A DNA stretch of 64,000 nucleotides, from the NCBI RefSeq assembly GCF_032164335.1, contig NZ_CP134152.1:2232001-2296000 (forward strand). The letters run 5' to 3'. The translations under genes were made by a program, and so were the position numbers. Every line of letters begins with the position of its first letter. Position 1 is the stretch's first letter. The DNA is from Winslowiella toletana. GTDB lineage: Bacteria; Pseudomonadota; Gammaproteobacteria; Enterobacterales; Enterobacteriaceae. Under the pieces are notes generated by a model. It was given only the letters and a program-made list of their open reading frames with translations. It was not told the origin of the DNA and did no database searches. Positions 48,169 through 57,276 of this stretch are shown here, in pieces.

Positions 48169-48823
48169 ATTCTTCAGATTCTTCTTGTGCCGGCACCAGC
48201 GGCCAGCCGCCCAGGCGTTTCCAGCGGTTGACCAGCTCACAAAACAGATCGGCAGTTTGTTCAGTGTCGTACAGCGCCGAGTGTGCTTTGGTGCTGTCAA
48301 ACGGAATACCGGCGGCCTTACAGGCTTTTGCCAGCACGGTTTGTCCGACCACCAGTCCGCTCAGCGCCGCAGTATCAAAGGTGACAAAAGGGTGAAACGG
48401 ATTGCGCTTCAGGCTGGCCCGTTCAGCGGCAGCACTCATAAAGTTCAGATCGAACGTGGCGTTGTGCGCCACCATAATCGCCCGGTTACACCCTTTATCT
48501 TTGATGCCTTTACGCACCACTTTGAATATCGCATGCAGCGCTTCATATTCACTGACGGCACCGCGCAGCGGATTGTGCGGGTCGATGCCGTTAAACGCCA
48601 GCGCTTCCGGCTGAAGAATTGCCCCTTCGAACGGCTCTACATGGAAATGAAGCGTCTCATCTTTTTCCAGCCAGCCGTTCTCATCCATTTTTAAGGTCAC
48701 GGCCGCAATTTCCAGCAGCGCGTCGGTTTTCGCATTAAAACCCGCCGTTTCTACATCGATTACGACCGGATAAAAACCGCGAAAACGCTCGCTTAGGGTA
48801 TTCAATTCTTTCGATTCAGGCAT
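48167..48823 (-). CDS. rnt: Ribonuclease T
   Basis: A 218-residue DEDDh 3'-5' exonuclease that trims the 3' ends of tRNA and 5S/23S rRNA. The Exo I motif [20 protein letters not shown], Exo [13 protein letters not shown] and Exo [17 protein letters not shown] are visible. In E. coli lhr separates rnt from grxD; here the two genes are only 62 bases apart, so lhr is absent from this locus. Confidence 0.96.
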   Translation of the reverse strand: MPESKELNTLSERFRGFYPVVIDVETAGFNAKTDALLEIAAVTLKMDENGWLEKDETLHFHVEPFEGAILQPEALAFNGIDPHNPLRGAVSEYEALHAIFKVVRKGIKDKGCNRAIMVAHNATFDLNFMSAAAERASLKRNPFHPFVTFDTAALSGLVVGQTVLAKACKAAGIPFDSTKAHSALYDTEQTADLFCELVNRWKRLGGWPLVPAQEESEE

Positions 48824-48929
48824 CGGGATCTCGTTGACGGAAAAATGCAGCGCGTATTATGGCAAATTTCAGAAAGGCTTGCAGCAGGGGATACGAGGAG
48901 CAGGGTGCCATTAAGGCACCCCGACGGCA

Positions 48930-49337
48930 TTAATTGCCGAGGCCGTGACCGGCATGTTTGTTTTCAATCAGTTCCACTTTATAGCCATCCGGATCTTCAA
49001 CGAAGGCAATAATGGTGCTGCCGCCTTTAACCGGGCCAGCTTCACGGGTGACGTTGCCGCCATCTTTACGAATGCGCTCGCAGGTTGCGGCGACATCGTC
49101 AACGCCCAGCGCGATATGGCCATAAGCGTTACCGAGGTCATAGCTATCCACGCCCCAGTTGTAAGTCAGCTCAATGACCGCACCTTCGCTCTCTTCGGTG
49201 TAGCCAACAAACGCCAGGCTATATTTGTATTCGGTATTTTCGCTGGTGCGCAGCAGACGCATACCAAACACTTTGGTGTAGAAGTCGATGGAACGTTGCA
49301 GATCGCCAACGCGCAGCATGGTGTGAAGTAAGCGCAT
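48930..49337 (-). CDS. gloA: Lactoylglutathione lyase GloA (glyoxalase I)
   Basis: A 135-residue metal-dependent glyoxalase (Ni2+ in E. coli) that turns the methylglyoxal-glutathione adduct into S-lactoylglutathione. The metal ligands lie in [12 protein letters not shown] (His5), [11 protein letters not shown] (Glu), GHIALGVDD (His) and [10 protein letters not shown] (Glu). It is on the same strand as nemA and nemR just upstream; in E. coli nemRA and gloA form one NemR-controlled operon for electrophile detoxification. Confidence 0.96.
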   Translation of the reverse strand: MRLLHTMLRVGDLQRSIDFYTKVFGMRLLRTSENTEYKYSLAFVGYTEESEGAVIELTYNWGVDSYDLGNAYGHIALGVDDVAATCERIRKDGGNVTREAGPVKGGSTIIAFVEDPDGYKVELIENKHAGHGLGN

Positions 49338-49486
49338 AATATCCTCTTTAAATGGCCTGCCAGACTAACCGCTGGCAGGTTATGTTTGTCATCATGTCGC
49401 GGATGACTGAAAAATCGTGCTAAGTATAGCGTTGATTAACCAGCCTGTTAACGTTTAGCCGCAGCCTGAAGACGGCGGCAGGTGTC

Positions 49487-50584
49487 TTACAGGGTCGGGT
49501 AATCAGTGTAGCCTTCGGCACTGCCGCCGTAGAAACTTTCTGGTCTTTGTGGGTTAAGTGGCGCTTTTTTGTGCAGGCGCTCAACCAGATCCGGGTTAGC
49601 GATATAAACACGGCCAAACGCCACCGCATCAATCAGACCTTTTTCAATCAGCTCTTCGCCTTTCTCAGCGGTATAAGCACCGGCACCGATAATCACGCCT
49701 GGATAGATGGCGCGAATCGCCTGGCGGAATGACTCAGCGTAAGGCTTACCGCCTGCCCAGTCTGGTTCAGAGATATGCAGGTAGGCAAGGTTACGTTTTG
49801 CCAGCTCGCCAATGTAGTACAGCGCGGCTTCTTCCTGATCTTCACCGTTATCGAGGCCGTTAAACGGACCGAGCGGAGAAATACGGATACCGATGCGATC
49901 TGCGGCCCAGCCGTCAATGGCTGCATCAACCACTTCCAGTGCGAAACGGGTGCGGTTTTCAATACTGCCGCCATATTCGTCACTGCGCTGGTTGGAGGCC
50001 GGTGACAGGAATTGATGGATCAGATAGCCATGGGCAGAGTGCAGCTCGAGCAGGTCGAAATCGGCTTCGCGGGCGTTAATCGCCGACTGGCGGAAATCAT
50101 TCACAATGGCGGCGATTTCGTCTTTTTCCAGCGCACGCGGGGTTGAAGTCTCTTCACGAATTGCATTCCCCTGCGCGTCACGCAGCGAGGTACGCGTCTG
50201 AGCAGAGATGGCAGAAGGGGCGACCGGTGCTTGCTGACCGGGTTGCAGGCTGGCGTGTGAAATACGGCCGGTGTGCCACAGCTGTACCGCACTGTGGCCA
50301 CCTTCAGCGTGAATACCGGCGTTAATTGCTTTCCATGCCGCGATTTGCTCTGCGGTATGCAGTCCTGGCGCACCGGCATAGCCTTTCGCCTGGAAGGAAA
50401 TCTGGGTGGCTTCGGTAATGATTAAACCGGCGCTGGCACGCTGGCGATAGTACTCGCCCATCAGAGGAGTAGGGATATCACCCGGCTCAATACTGCGCAG
50501 GCGCGTCAGTGGTGCCATGAAAATGCGGTTTGGTACCGTAATGGCGCCCACTTTCAGTGGGGTAAACAGTTTGGTGATTTCCAT
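49487..50584 (-). CDS. nemA: N-ethylmaleimide reductase NemA (old yellow enzyme)
   Basis: A 365-residue FMN enzyme of the OYE family that reduces activated alkenes and nitro compounds. Typical segments are [32 protein letters not shown] and [19 protein letters not shown], including the His pair that binds the substrate carbonyl. It lies 48 bases after nemR. That gap contains TAGACCGGTC, a half-site like the NemR operator. Confidence 0.94.
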   Translation of the reverse strand: MEITKLFTPLKVGAITVPNRIFMAPLTRLRSIEPGDIPTPLMGEYYRQRASAGLIITEATQISFQAKGYAGAPGLHTAEQIAAWKAINAGIHAEGGHSAVQLWHTGRISHASLQPGQQAPVAPSAISAQTRTSLRDAQGNAIREETSTPRALEKDEIAAIVNDFRQSAINAREADFDLLELHSAHGYLIHQFLSPASNQRSDEYGGSIENRTRFALEVVDAAIDGWAADRIGIRISPLGPFNGLDNGEDQEEAALYYIGELAKRNLAYLHISEPDWAGGKPYAESFRQAIRAIYPGVIIGAGAYTAEKGEELIEKGLIDAVAFGRVYIANPDLVERLHKKAPLNPQRPESFYGGSAEGYTDYPTL

Positions 50585-50632
50585 GCAGACTCCTGTATTA
50601 GACCGGTCGACTAGTAAATGTGTTTTTTTTTA

Positions 50633-51226
50633 TCAGGCTGCGGGTAGCATACGTTCAATTTGATCGTAAGCCCAGCTTAACGGTGCGCTGTCACGACGGA
50701 TTTTGCACTGTAAACTGGCACCGAGCCATAACATATAGAGCATTTCAGCACAGACCGTGGCGCTGGTGGCGATACGTACTTCGCCAGCCTCTACCGCACG
50801 CTGAAGCGTACTGGCCAGTGCTGCAATAATTTCTCGCGAACCTCGTTCCAGTGCGATGCGCATCGGTTCCGAGAGATCGCAGACTTCCGCGGAAAGTTTC
50901 ACTGACAGGCAAGCCGCAAAGCCGCTGTCGTGGCAAAAGTGCTGATAAGCGGTACGGTAGTAATCAAGGATGCGCTGGCGAGCATTGCCCTGTTCAGCCT
51001 CCATAAACTGGCGTACTTCTGAGTGATACTGGGCGAAATAGCGCTCCAGCATTGCTACACCAAACACTTCCTTCGAGCGGAAATAGTGATAAAACGATCC
51101 CTTAGGCACTTCGGCGACGCTGAGCAGTTCGCTCAGCCCCATGCCGGTAAAGCCACGTTGCAGGCAAAGCTGCTCACCAGTGGCAAGCAGATGTTCGCAG
51201 GTATCGTTTCGGGTATGTTTGTTCAT
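50633..51226 (-). CDS. nemR: TetR-family electrophile-sensing repressor NemR
   Basis: A 197-residue TetR regulator with N-terminal HTH (FTGMGLSELLSVAEVPKGSF ... YHYFRSKEVFG). The redox-reactive cysteine region CLSVKLSAEVCDLSE and the LQCKIRR lysine of the Cys-Lys switch are kept. NemR is inactivated by HOCl, methylglyoxal and quinones and then frees nemA and gloA. The ATG at 51226 gives MNKHTRNDTCEHLLATGEQ as in E. coli; a GTG two codons upstream is the alternative. No clear Shine-Dalgarno is seen. Confidence 0.94.
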   Translation of the reverse strand: MNKHTRNDTCEHLLATGEQLCLQRGFTGMGLSELLSVAEVPKGSFYHYFRSKEVFGVAMLERYFAQYHSEVRQFMEAEQGNARQRILDYYRTAYQHFCHDSGFAACLSVKLSAEVCDLSEPMRIALERGSREIIAALASTLQRAVEAGEVRIATSATVCAEMLYMLWLGASLQCKIRRDSAPLSWAYDQIERMLPAA

Positions 51227-51239
51227 CGACACAGGTTAA

Positions 51240-51255
51240 TAGACCAATCGGTCTA
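51240..51255. promoter_or_regulatory. NemR operator
   Basis: TAGACC-AATC-GGTCTA is a perfect inverted repeat of the NemR box type, 14 bases upstream of the nemR start. Its right end contains the stop codon of eptA (51253-51255). Confidence 0.88.
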
Positions 51256-52902
51256 ATGCAACCCCTGGTTTTCGGCGCGACAGTTTTTCAGCAAATCGAG
51301 ATCCGCCTGATACTCACTGCTTTGCACATTCATCATGCCGAGCAGGGTATGGAAAAGGTTATCCTGCGAAATCTGATCTGTCGCAGCATGCTGTTGTAAA
51401 CATGACCGATCAATATTAAAGGCCTGGCGATAGCCCGGTGACAGCCACAGCAGAAAGGGAATGTGCGTCTGCTGATCTGGCGCAAACACATACGGCGCGC
51501 CGTGCAGATACATACCGTGTTCCCCCAGCGATTCGCCGTGATCGGAGAGATAGACCAACGCCACGTTAAATTTGTCACTGTAGGATTTCAGCAGATCGAT
51601 AGTCTGACCGAGCAGCGCATCAGTATATAAAAGGGTGTTGTCATAAGTATTTATCAGCGCCTGCGAATCACAATCCTGAATCTGGCTGTTATCACAGTCA
51701 GGGGTAAATTTACGCAGTTGTGGCGGATAACGCAGGTAATAAGCCGGACCATGACTGCCCATCTGGTGTAACACAATCACTGAATCATCTTTCACGCTAT
51801 CGATATAGTGATCAAGCCGGTGCAGCAGCGCATCGTCGAGACAGTAGCCGCCGCGGCACAGTTCAGGAAGGTGCCACTGGGTCATATCGGAATGCGGCAC
51901 GCGATCGCAGGCGCCTTTACAGCCGCCATCGTTCTCTCGCCAGAGAATATTGATGCCGGCATGGGCCATCACATCCAGCAGGCCTTCCTGATGGTGTGCC
52001 AGGCTGGCATCGTAATCGACACGCGGCATATTGGAAAACATGCACGGCACTGAGATGGCGGTTTCGGTGCCACAGGAACGGGCGTTCGCATACCAGATAA
52101 CATCCCGTTGCTTTAGCTGAGGATTGGTTTCACGCGCATAACCGCCGAGCGAGAAGTTTTCGGCACGGGCCGTTTCACCCAGTACCAGTATCACCAGGGT
52201 CTTTTTCTGCTCTGCGCGAATCTGCGGCCCTTTCCTCGCATCCTCGCCGATGCGCACCAGCGAGCGATCTCCGGCTAACCAGCGGTCGTGGATGTAGTGG
52301 CCGCTGCCGCTGATCACATTAGCGGGCGTGATCATTTTAACCAGCCCTTTATTGTTGCGGATAACCGAAGCGTAATCTTTATAAAACAGCGCCGCGATCA
52401 GCAAGATAATCAGCAGCGAAACGATACTGCTCAACCCGCGCAGCGCCAGTGAAAACCACCACGGGCTGGGCTGGCGGATGGTTACCAGAGCCAGCAACAG
52501 TGAAGGAATCACACCCATTAACGCCATCCATACCAGATAGCGCGGGGTTAACAGTGCCGCTGCTTCCTGCAGATCGGTTTCAAATACGTTCTGCACCATA
52601 TCGGTATCGATTACCGTGGCAAAACTGAACATAAAATAGTTGGCGGCCGCGCTGACCAGCATTAAAGCAATCAATAACGGTTTACGGATCCATGGCAAAG
52701 CCAGCAGGTTGAAAATCAGCGTCCAGGCGCAGAACAGCACCAGCGGTAGGGTGGCGGCGAACAGGTAATCGTGCCATGAGACGAAGGGAATACTTTCCCA
52801 GGCCCGCACCAGAAACAGCCCGTTAAGAATCAGCGCAAACCACAACGCTGCCAACAAATTAAACGCGTATTCGTTACAACGTAACTTATTCAGGATTTTC
52901 AT
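51253..52902 (-). CDS. eptA: Lipid A phosphoethanolamine transferase EptA
   Basis: A 549-residue inner membrane enzyme with five N-terminal helices and a periplasmic sulfatase-like domain. Catalytic features are LVLGETARAENFSLGGY (metal-binding Glu), CGTETAISVPCMFSN (nucleophilic Thr) and LSDHGESLGEHGMYLHG (metal ligands). It adds phosphoethanolamine to lipid A, lowering negative charge and giving polymyxin resistance; MCR enzymes belong to the same family. It is not found between nemR and ydhL in E. coli. No PmrA (BasR) box is visible in its 100-base upstream region. The TAG stop lies inside the NemR operator. Confidence 0.92.
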   Translation of the reverse strand: MKILNKLRCNEYAFNLLAALWFALILNGLFLVRAWESIPFVSWHDYLFAATLPLVLFCAWTLIFNLLALPWIRKPLLIALMLVSAAANYFMFSFATVIDTDMVQNVFETDLQEAAALLTPRYLVWMALMGVIPSLLLALVTIRQPSPWWFSLALRGLSSIVSLLIILLIAALFYKDYASVIRNNKGLVKMITPANVISGSGHYIHDRWLAGDRSLVRIGEDARKGPQIRAEQKKTLVILVLGETARAENFSLGGYARETNPQLKQRDVIWYANARSCGTETAISVPCMFSNMPRVDYDASLAHHQEGLLDVMAHAGINILWRENDGGCKGACDRVPHSDMTQWHLPELCRGGYCLDDALLHRLDHYIDSVKDDSVIVLHQMGSHGPAYYLRYPPQLRKFTPDCDNSQIQDCDSQALINTYDNTLLYTDALLGQTIDLLKSYSDKFNVALVYLSDHGESLGEHGMYLHGAPYVFAPDQQTHIPFLLWLSPGYRQAFNIDRSCLQQHAATDQISQDNLFHTLLGMMNVQSSEYQADLDLLKNCRAENQGLH

Positions 52903-53008
52903 AGCATCTGGCAGCGAGAGAATATTGTGGCCAGCTTAGCGTAAAATCTGGTGAAAATCTCAATGCAACTATAGCTTTAGCGGCCCGCAGCGTGCGGGCC
53001 GGCATTAT

Positions 53009-53653
53009 TTAGTAAGCAACGGTAAACTGCTTTTGCAAGTGCTGAGGATGTTCAATTTCATCGACAATTGCGACTGCCAGATCTGCAACGCTGATGGAGG
53101 CAGGATGGTCGCCAGACATCAGCAGTTCGGTGCTGCCGACGCGGAACTGGCCGGTGCGTTCACCCGGCTCCAGCATTGCCGCCGGTGACAGATAGGTCCA
53201 GTCGAGGTCCGTGCCGCTGCTTTGCAGGGTATTACGCAGGGCACGTGCACCCAGTGCGCCGGGTTTAATTTCGGCTGGAAACGCCTCGGTATCAACCAGT
53301 TCAACGCCCGGAGCCACCTGTAGGCTACCCGCGCCACCGACCACCAGTAAGCGTTTTACCTGTGCGGCCCGCACCGCTGCCAGAATTTGCGTGCTGCCTT
53401 GGGTAAACTTCTCAAACAAATCGCTTTCAGACCAGCCCGGATTATAGGCGCTGATAACCGCATCCTGACCGCGCAGCACGCCGCTAAGCCATTCGCTATT
53501 GTGAATATCGCCGCTTGCCAGCGTCAGATGAGTATCCTGCGGTAAATTTTTACCCGAACGGGAGATGGCGGTCACCTGATGGCCGCGCGCCAGCGCTTCC
53601 TTTACCACTTCCTGACCGACAAAACCTGTTGCGCCGATAACTGAAATTTTCAT
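53009..53653 (-). CDS. NAD(P)-binding SDR-type protein (NmrA/YwnB-like)
   Basis: A 214-residue Rossmann-fold protein with the glycine motif ISVIGATGFVGQEVVKEALA at its N-terminus and a GGAGSLQVAPGVELVDT segment typical of the atypical SDR_a5 group of NAD(P)H-binding proteins. Substrate unknown. It lacks the classical YxxxK, so oxidoreductase activity is uncertain. The ATG at 53653 was taken over a GTG three codons upstream because AGGTGG lies 6 bases before it. It is divergent from the LysR gene, which may control it. A GGCCCGCA/TGCGGGCC hairpin follows the stop. Confidence 0.82.
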   Translation of the reverse strand: MKISVIGATGFVGQEVVKEALARGHQVTAISRSGKNLPQDTHLTLASGDIHNSEWLSGVLRGQDAVISAYNPGWSESDLFEKFTQGSTQILAAVRAAQVKRLLVVGGAGSLQVAPGVELVDTEAFPAEIKPGALGARALRNTLQSSGTDLDWTYLSPAAMLEPGERTGQFRVGSTELLMSGDHPASISVADLAVAIVDEIEHPQHLQKQFTVAY

Positions 53654-53759
53654 GCTGTCCACCTGTAAGTTTGAATTGCGTGATTAAACTTTACTGCTTA
53701 ACAATAGTATTGATAAGTGGCATATTTCCACTTTTATAATGAAGTAAAACTTACGAATA

Positions 53760-54689
53760 ATGGAAAATCTTAACCGAATGGCGGTATTTGCCACCGTAGT
53801 GATTGAAGGTTCGCTGGCCGCGGCCGGTCGGCGATTGGGGATCTCAGCCTCTGCGGTCAGTCAGCATTTACGTCAGCTGGAAGGTTCGGTCGGCGTGCCG
53901 TTACTGCACCGATCCACACGCAAATTGACCCTGACCGATGCTGGCGCCGCTTTTTTTCCCGGTTGCGAAGCGATGCTAAACAGCGCCCGCGACGCAGAGC
54001 AGCGGCTGGCAGAGAGGCGCGATACCCTGAGTGGAGAACTGCGCATCTCTTCGACGGTGGGCATCGGCGGCCAGCCACTGTGTGAAGCGCTGACGCCGTT
54101 ATTGCAGCAGCATCCCGGACTTCAGCTGCGGATTATCGCCACTGACAATGTGCTGGATATGATTGAACACCGCATTGATATTGCATTGCGGGTCAATCGC
54201 CAGTTAAGCGATTCCCGTGTTATCGCTCATCAGCTGGTGAACTGGCCGCTGGTTATCTGCGCTACGCCGCGCTATCTCTCAATACACGGCGTACCGGAAC
54301 GGCCAGAGGATTTGGTACAACATCGCTGGATTAGCGGTATTCATTCTGGCGGTACGGTTAACGCCAGGTCTATCGAGCTGCATCACCTCAGGCTGCCGCC
54401 GGTTAAATTACGGCTCGCCGAAGGGCAGGTATTGAGTGACAGTATGCATGTGGTGCGCGCCTTTACCCTCGCAGGCCAGGGTATTTCACTGCAACCGCTG
54501 TTTGAGATTCAGGACAAGCTGCGCAGTGGCGAGCTGATGCTGCTGCTGCCAGAGTGGCGTCCGGCATCGATCAGGCTGACCGCGTTAACGCTGGAACGGG
54601 TGTTACCCGAGAAAACCCGACAGGCATTACAGGCATTAGGTGACTATTTCCGGCGAATTGATGCCGTGCCGCTTGCAGATAACCGCTAA
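53760..54689 (+). CDS. LysR-family transcriptional regulator
   Basis: A 309-residue LysR regulator of the CrgA/AaeR-like branch, with HTH MAVFATVVIEGSLAAAGRRL ... ISASAVSQHLRQLEGSVG and an effector domain (DIALRVNRQLSDSRVIAHQL). It is divergent from the SDR-type gene, with 106 bases between starts, so that gene is its probable target. The effector is unknown. Confidence 0.85.
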   Translation: MENLNRMAVFATVVIEGSLAAAGRRLGISASAVSQHLRQLEGSVGVPLLHRSTRKLTLTDAGAAFFPGCEAMLNSARDAEQRLAERRDTLSGELRISSTVGIGGQPLCEALTPLLQQHPGLQLRIIATDNVLDMIEHRIDIALRVNRQLSDSRVIAHQLVNWPLVICATPRYLSIHGVPERPEDLVQHRWISGIHSGGTVNARSIELHHLRLPPVKLRLAEGQVLSDSMHVVRAFTLAGQGISLQPLFEIQDKLRSGELMLLLPEWRPASIRLTALTLERVLPEKTRQALQALGDYFRRIDAVPLADNR

Positions 54690-54731
54690 GCGATCTTCAA
54701 TAAAGAATAACAGTGTTAACCAGGAGTTCAG

Positions 54732-54971
54732 GTGGCCGAGCAACTTGAGTTTTTCCCGGTTCCCAGTCCGTGCCGGGGCATATGTCAGTCAGATGAACGC
54801 GGCTACTGCCGTGGCTGCCTGCGCAGCCGCGACGAGCGCTTTAACTGGATGAAATTCAGCGATGCACAAAAGCATGAGGTGTTACGCTTGTGCCGTCAGC
54901 GCCTGCTGCGTCGCCAGCGTGGTGCGAAAAGCGAAGTTCCTCACGATCCAGAGCAGCCTTCACTGTTTTAA
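54732..54971 (+). CDS. ydhL: DUF1289 protein YdhL
   Basis: A 79-residue protein with the DUF1289 pattern PSPCRGICQSDERGYCRGCL, whose four cysteines probably bind a metal ion or Fe-S cluster. It ends EQPSLF as in E. coli YdhL, which is the same length. The start is GTG at 54732 with GGAG 6 bases upstream. Function unknown. Confidence 0.92.
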   Translation: MAEQLEFFPVPSPCRGICQSDERGYCRGCLRSRDERFNWMKFSDAQKHEVLRLCRQRLLRRQRGAKSEVPHDPEQPSLF

Positions 54972-55052
54972 CTCGCGTTTTTTTCCTGCCGAACCGGCTA
55001 TACTGTTGCGCAAATTCAGTTAGATGGCCGTCTGGCCACGGGGAGAATCGCA

Positions 55053-55949
55053 ATGCTTAAACGTCTGCAAATTGCACCACAAGGGCCGGAGTTTTCCCGG
55101 CTGATTATGGGTTACTGGCGGCTGATGGAATGGGGCATGACGCCGCAGCAACGGGTGAGTTTTATTGAACAGCATCTGGAGCTGGGCATCACCACGACCG
55201 ACCATGCCGATATCTACGGTGACTATCAGTGCGAAGCCGCATTTGGTCAGGCATTGCGGTTGGCTCCATCACTGCGACAGCGGCTGGAGCTGGTAACTAA
55301 ATGTGGTATCGCCACGACGGCGAAGCCTGAAAACCGCCTTGGTCACTATATTACTGACAGCGCCCATATTATCCGCAGTGCCGAAAATTCTTTGCGTCAT
55401 TTCTCAACCGATTACCTTGATTTGCTGCTGATTCATCGCCCCGATCCGCTGATGGATGCCGATGAAATCGCCGCAGCGTTTCTCTCGTTGCATCAGAGCG
55501 GCAAAGTGAAACACTTTGGCGTCTCCAACTTTACGCCGGCACAGTTTGCACTGTTACAGTCACGCCTGCCGTTTACTCTGGCGACCAATCAGCTGGAAAT
55601 CTCACCGCTGCATCAGCCAGCGATTCTCGATGGATCACTCGATCAGTGTCAGCAGCTGCGAATTAAACCGATGGCGTGGTCGTGCCTGGGTGGCGGCCGT
55701 TTGTTCAGCGATGCAGAATTCCAGCCACTGCGTGATGAGCTGACGGCAGTGATGGCGGAGACTGGCGCAGATAATATTGAACAGCTGGTGTATGCCTGGG
55801 TGATGCGTTTACCTTCACAGCCACTGCCAATTATTGGTTCCGGTAAAATTGAGCGGGTTCGTGCTGCGTTGCGCGCCAGTGAAATCGAACTGACACGCCA
55901 GCAGTGGTTCCGCATTCGCAAAGCGGCGCTGGGTTACGACGTGCCGTAA
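55053..55949 (+). CDS. ydhF: Aldo/keto reductase YdhF
   Basis: A 298-residue AKR with the barrel catalytic residues in TDHADIYGDYQCEAAFGQAL (Asp, Tyr) and LELVTKCGI (Lys), then LLIHRPDPLMDADEI (His). C-terminal PLPIIGSGKIERVRAAL is the NADPH-binding loop. Length equals E. coli YdhF; the substrate is not established. It follows ydhL by 81 bases. Confidence 0.93.
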   Translation: MLKRLQIAPQGPEFSRLIMGYWRLMEWGMTPQQRVSFIEQHLELGITTTDHADIYGDYQCEAAFGQALRLAPSLRQRLELVTKCGIATTAKPENRLGHYITDSAHIIRSAENSLRHFSTDYLDLLLIHRPDPLMDADEIAAAFLSLHQSGKVKHFGVSNFTPAQFALLQSRLPFTLATNQLEISPLHQPAILDGSLDQCQQLRIKPMAWSCLGGGRLFSDAEFQPLRDELTAVMAETGADNIEQLVYAWVMRLPSQPLPIIGSGKIERVRAALRASEIELTRQQWFRIRKAALGYDVP

Positions 55950-56036
55950 AGAAACGCAAATCGTGGCTTTTTGTTGCCCGTTCTGCTGAAAAGGGTCCAG
56001 GCTTAGCAAGTGCGTGATCAATTCAAAGGAGCGGAA

Positions 56037-56558
56037 ATGAAAAGTTACGGTTTGGCAGTACTGGCACTGTTGGTGTCGGGATTTGCCCAGGCAGCCAGCG
56101 AGAAGGTTGAACTGCACGATGTCAGCACCCAGGGCATTGGCAGGTCGATAGGTCAGGTTACGATTAGCGAGACGCCTTACGGGCTGGAGTTTAAACCCGA
56201 TTTGCATTCACTGAAGGCGGGCGTTCACGGTTTCCATGTGCATGCTAAAGGCAGCTGTGAACCGGCCACTACCGACGGGAAAGCAGTGGCGGCAGGCGCG
56301 GCAGGCGGGCATCTTGACCCCGGAAACAGTGGAAAACATCTCGGCCCTTATCAGGACGGGCACTTAGGTGACTTACCGGCGCTGTTTGTTACCGCGGACG
56401 GTAAAGCCACCTATCCGGTACTGGCTCCGCGCATCAAGAAACTGTCTGAGATCTCCGGTAAGGCGCTGATGGTGCATGTTGGCGGTGATAACCACTCCGA
56501 TCATCCAAAACCGCTGGGCGGCGGCGGTGACCGCTTTGCCTGCGGCGTAATCAACTAA
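56037..56558 (+). CDS. sodC: Periplasmic Cu/Zn superoxide dismutase SodC
   Basis: A 173-residue enzyme with signal peptide [19 protein letters not shown]. Copper ligands are in [13 protein letters not shown], zinc ligands in [16 protein letters not shown] with LGDLPAL, and the conserved C-terminal [13 protein letters not shown] has the disulphide Cys. It removes superoxide in the periplasm. The ATG at 56037 with AAAGGAG ahead was chosen over an ATG-less upstream frame at 56010. A GGGCGG/CCGCCC hairpin follows. Confidence 0.95.
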   Translation: MKSYGLAVLALLVSGFAQAASEKVELHDVSTQGIGRSIGQVTISETPYGLEFKPDLHSLKAGVHGFHVHAKGSCEPATTDGKAVAAGAAGGHLDPGNSGKHLGPYQDGHLGDLPALFVTADGKATYPVLAPRIKKLSEISGKALMVHVGGDNHSDHPKPLGGGGDRFACGVIN

Positions 56559-56711
56559 CGTTTTTTCCCAGGGCGGTGTTCTCGCCGCCCGTTGCCGCGA
56601 ACAGCATATAGCCATCTGCCTGAGGTTTCAGCGTAGCCAGTCTGTTGACACTGGTTTTCTCTGCTATTGAATCTATAGTTAACTGGCATACTCAGATGAA
56701 AGGATCTATTT

Positions 56712-57236
56712 ATGGAAGCGACGTCAGAAAAAGATATTTCCAGTGATTTATCAGAGTTCGTCGGCACGCATTTCGTTTATACCTATGAAAACGGCTGGAA
56801 GTATGAATGGTACGCCCGCAACGACAACACCTGTGATTACCGTATTCATCAGGGACTTGTCGGTGGACGCTGGGTGACGAATCAGAAAATGAATGCAGTA
56901 CAGTTTGCCCCCGGCATCTTCAAAGTTGACTGGCATTAACCAACCGGAACCTGTGTCAGCCTGCTGTTTGATATCCGAAGGAAAGTGATCCACGGAACCA
57001 TATTCTTTCCACAGTGGATAGCAGGAGAAGGCCAGCATCCGGAGAAAACCATTTGTTACCAGAATGAGTTTATCGACGATATGCATCGGTTCCGAGATGA
57101 GGGACCGGCCTATCCATATGTGGTGATTCCGGAGTTCGCAAAAGTGACCTGGATGAAAAATGAAGGCGCGGATAACGACGGCGTGATCAATATGCCGCCC
57201 GGTCAACTTCCTTCAGATTTCTTTGACGGTAAATAA
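56712..57236 (+). pseudogene. padC: Phenolic acid decarboxylase (padC/pad-like), broken by an in-frame stop
   Basis: Both pieces are clear members of the PAD family, which turn ferulic and p-coumaric acid into vinyl phenols. The first (56712-56939) has [13 protein letters not shown] with the catalytic Tyr pair and [14 protein letters not shown] with the conserved Arg. The second (57- codon frame unchanged, to 57236) reads PTGTCVSLLF, HGTIFFPQW, ICYQNEFIDDM and VVIPEFAKVTW. Joined, they give about 174 codons, the normal length. The two are in the same frame, interrupted only by TAA at 56937-56939. That codon aligns with Glu64 of the Bacillus enzyme (WTEPTGT), the catalytic glutamate. Inactive unless read through or a sequencing error. 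Confidence 0.88.
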
Positions 57237-57276
57237 TCCTTACGGCTGACAATAGTCAGCCGGTAAAGGTTAGCCC

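Noticed and set aside
50599-50614. Second full NemR operator between nemR and nemA
   Set aside because: TAGACCGGTC is present but the second half-site is not; kept only as a half-site remark.
52903-53008. PmrA (BasR) box for eptA
   Set aside because: No CTTAA-type direct repeat with the right spacing is present in this gap.
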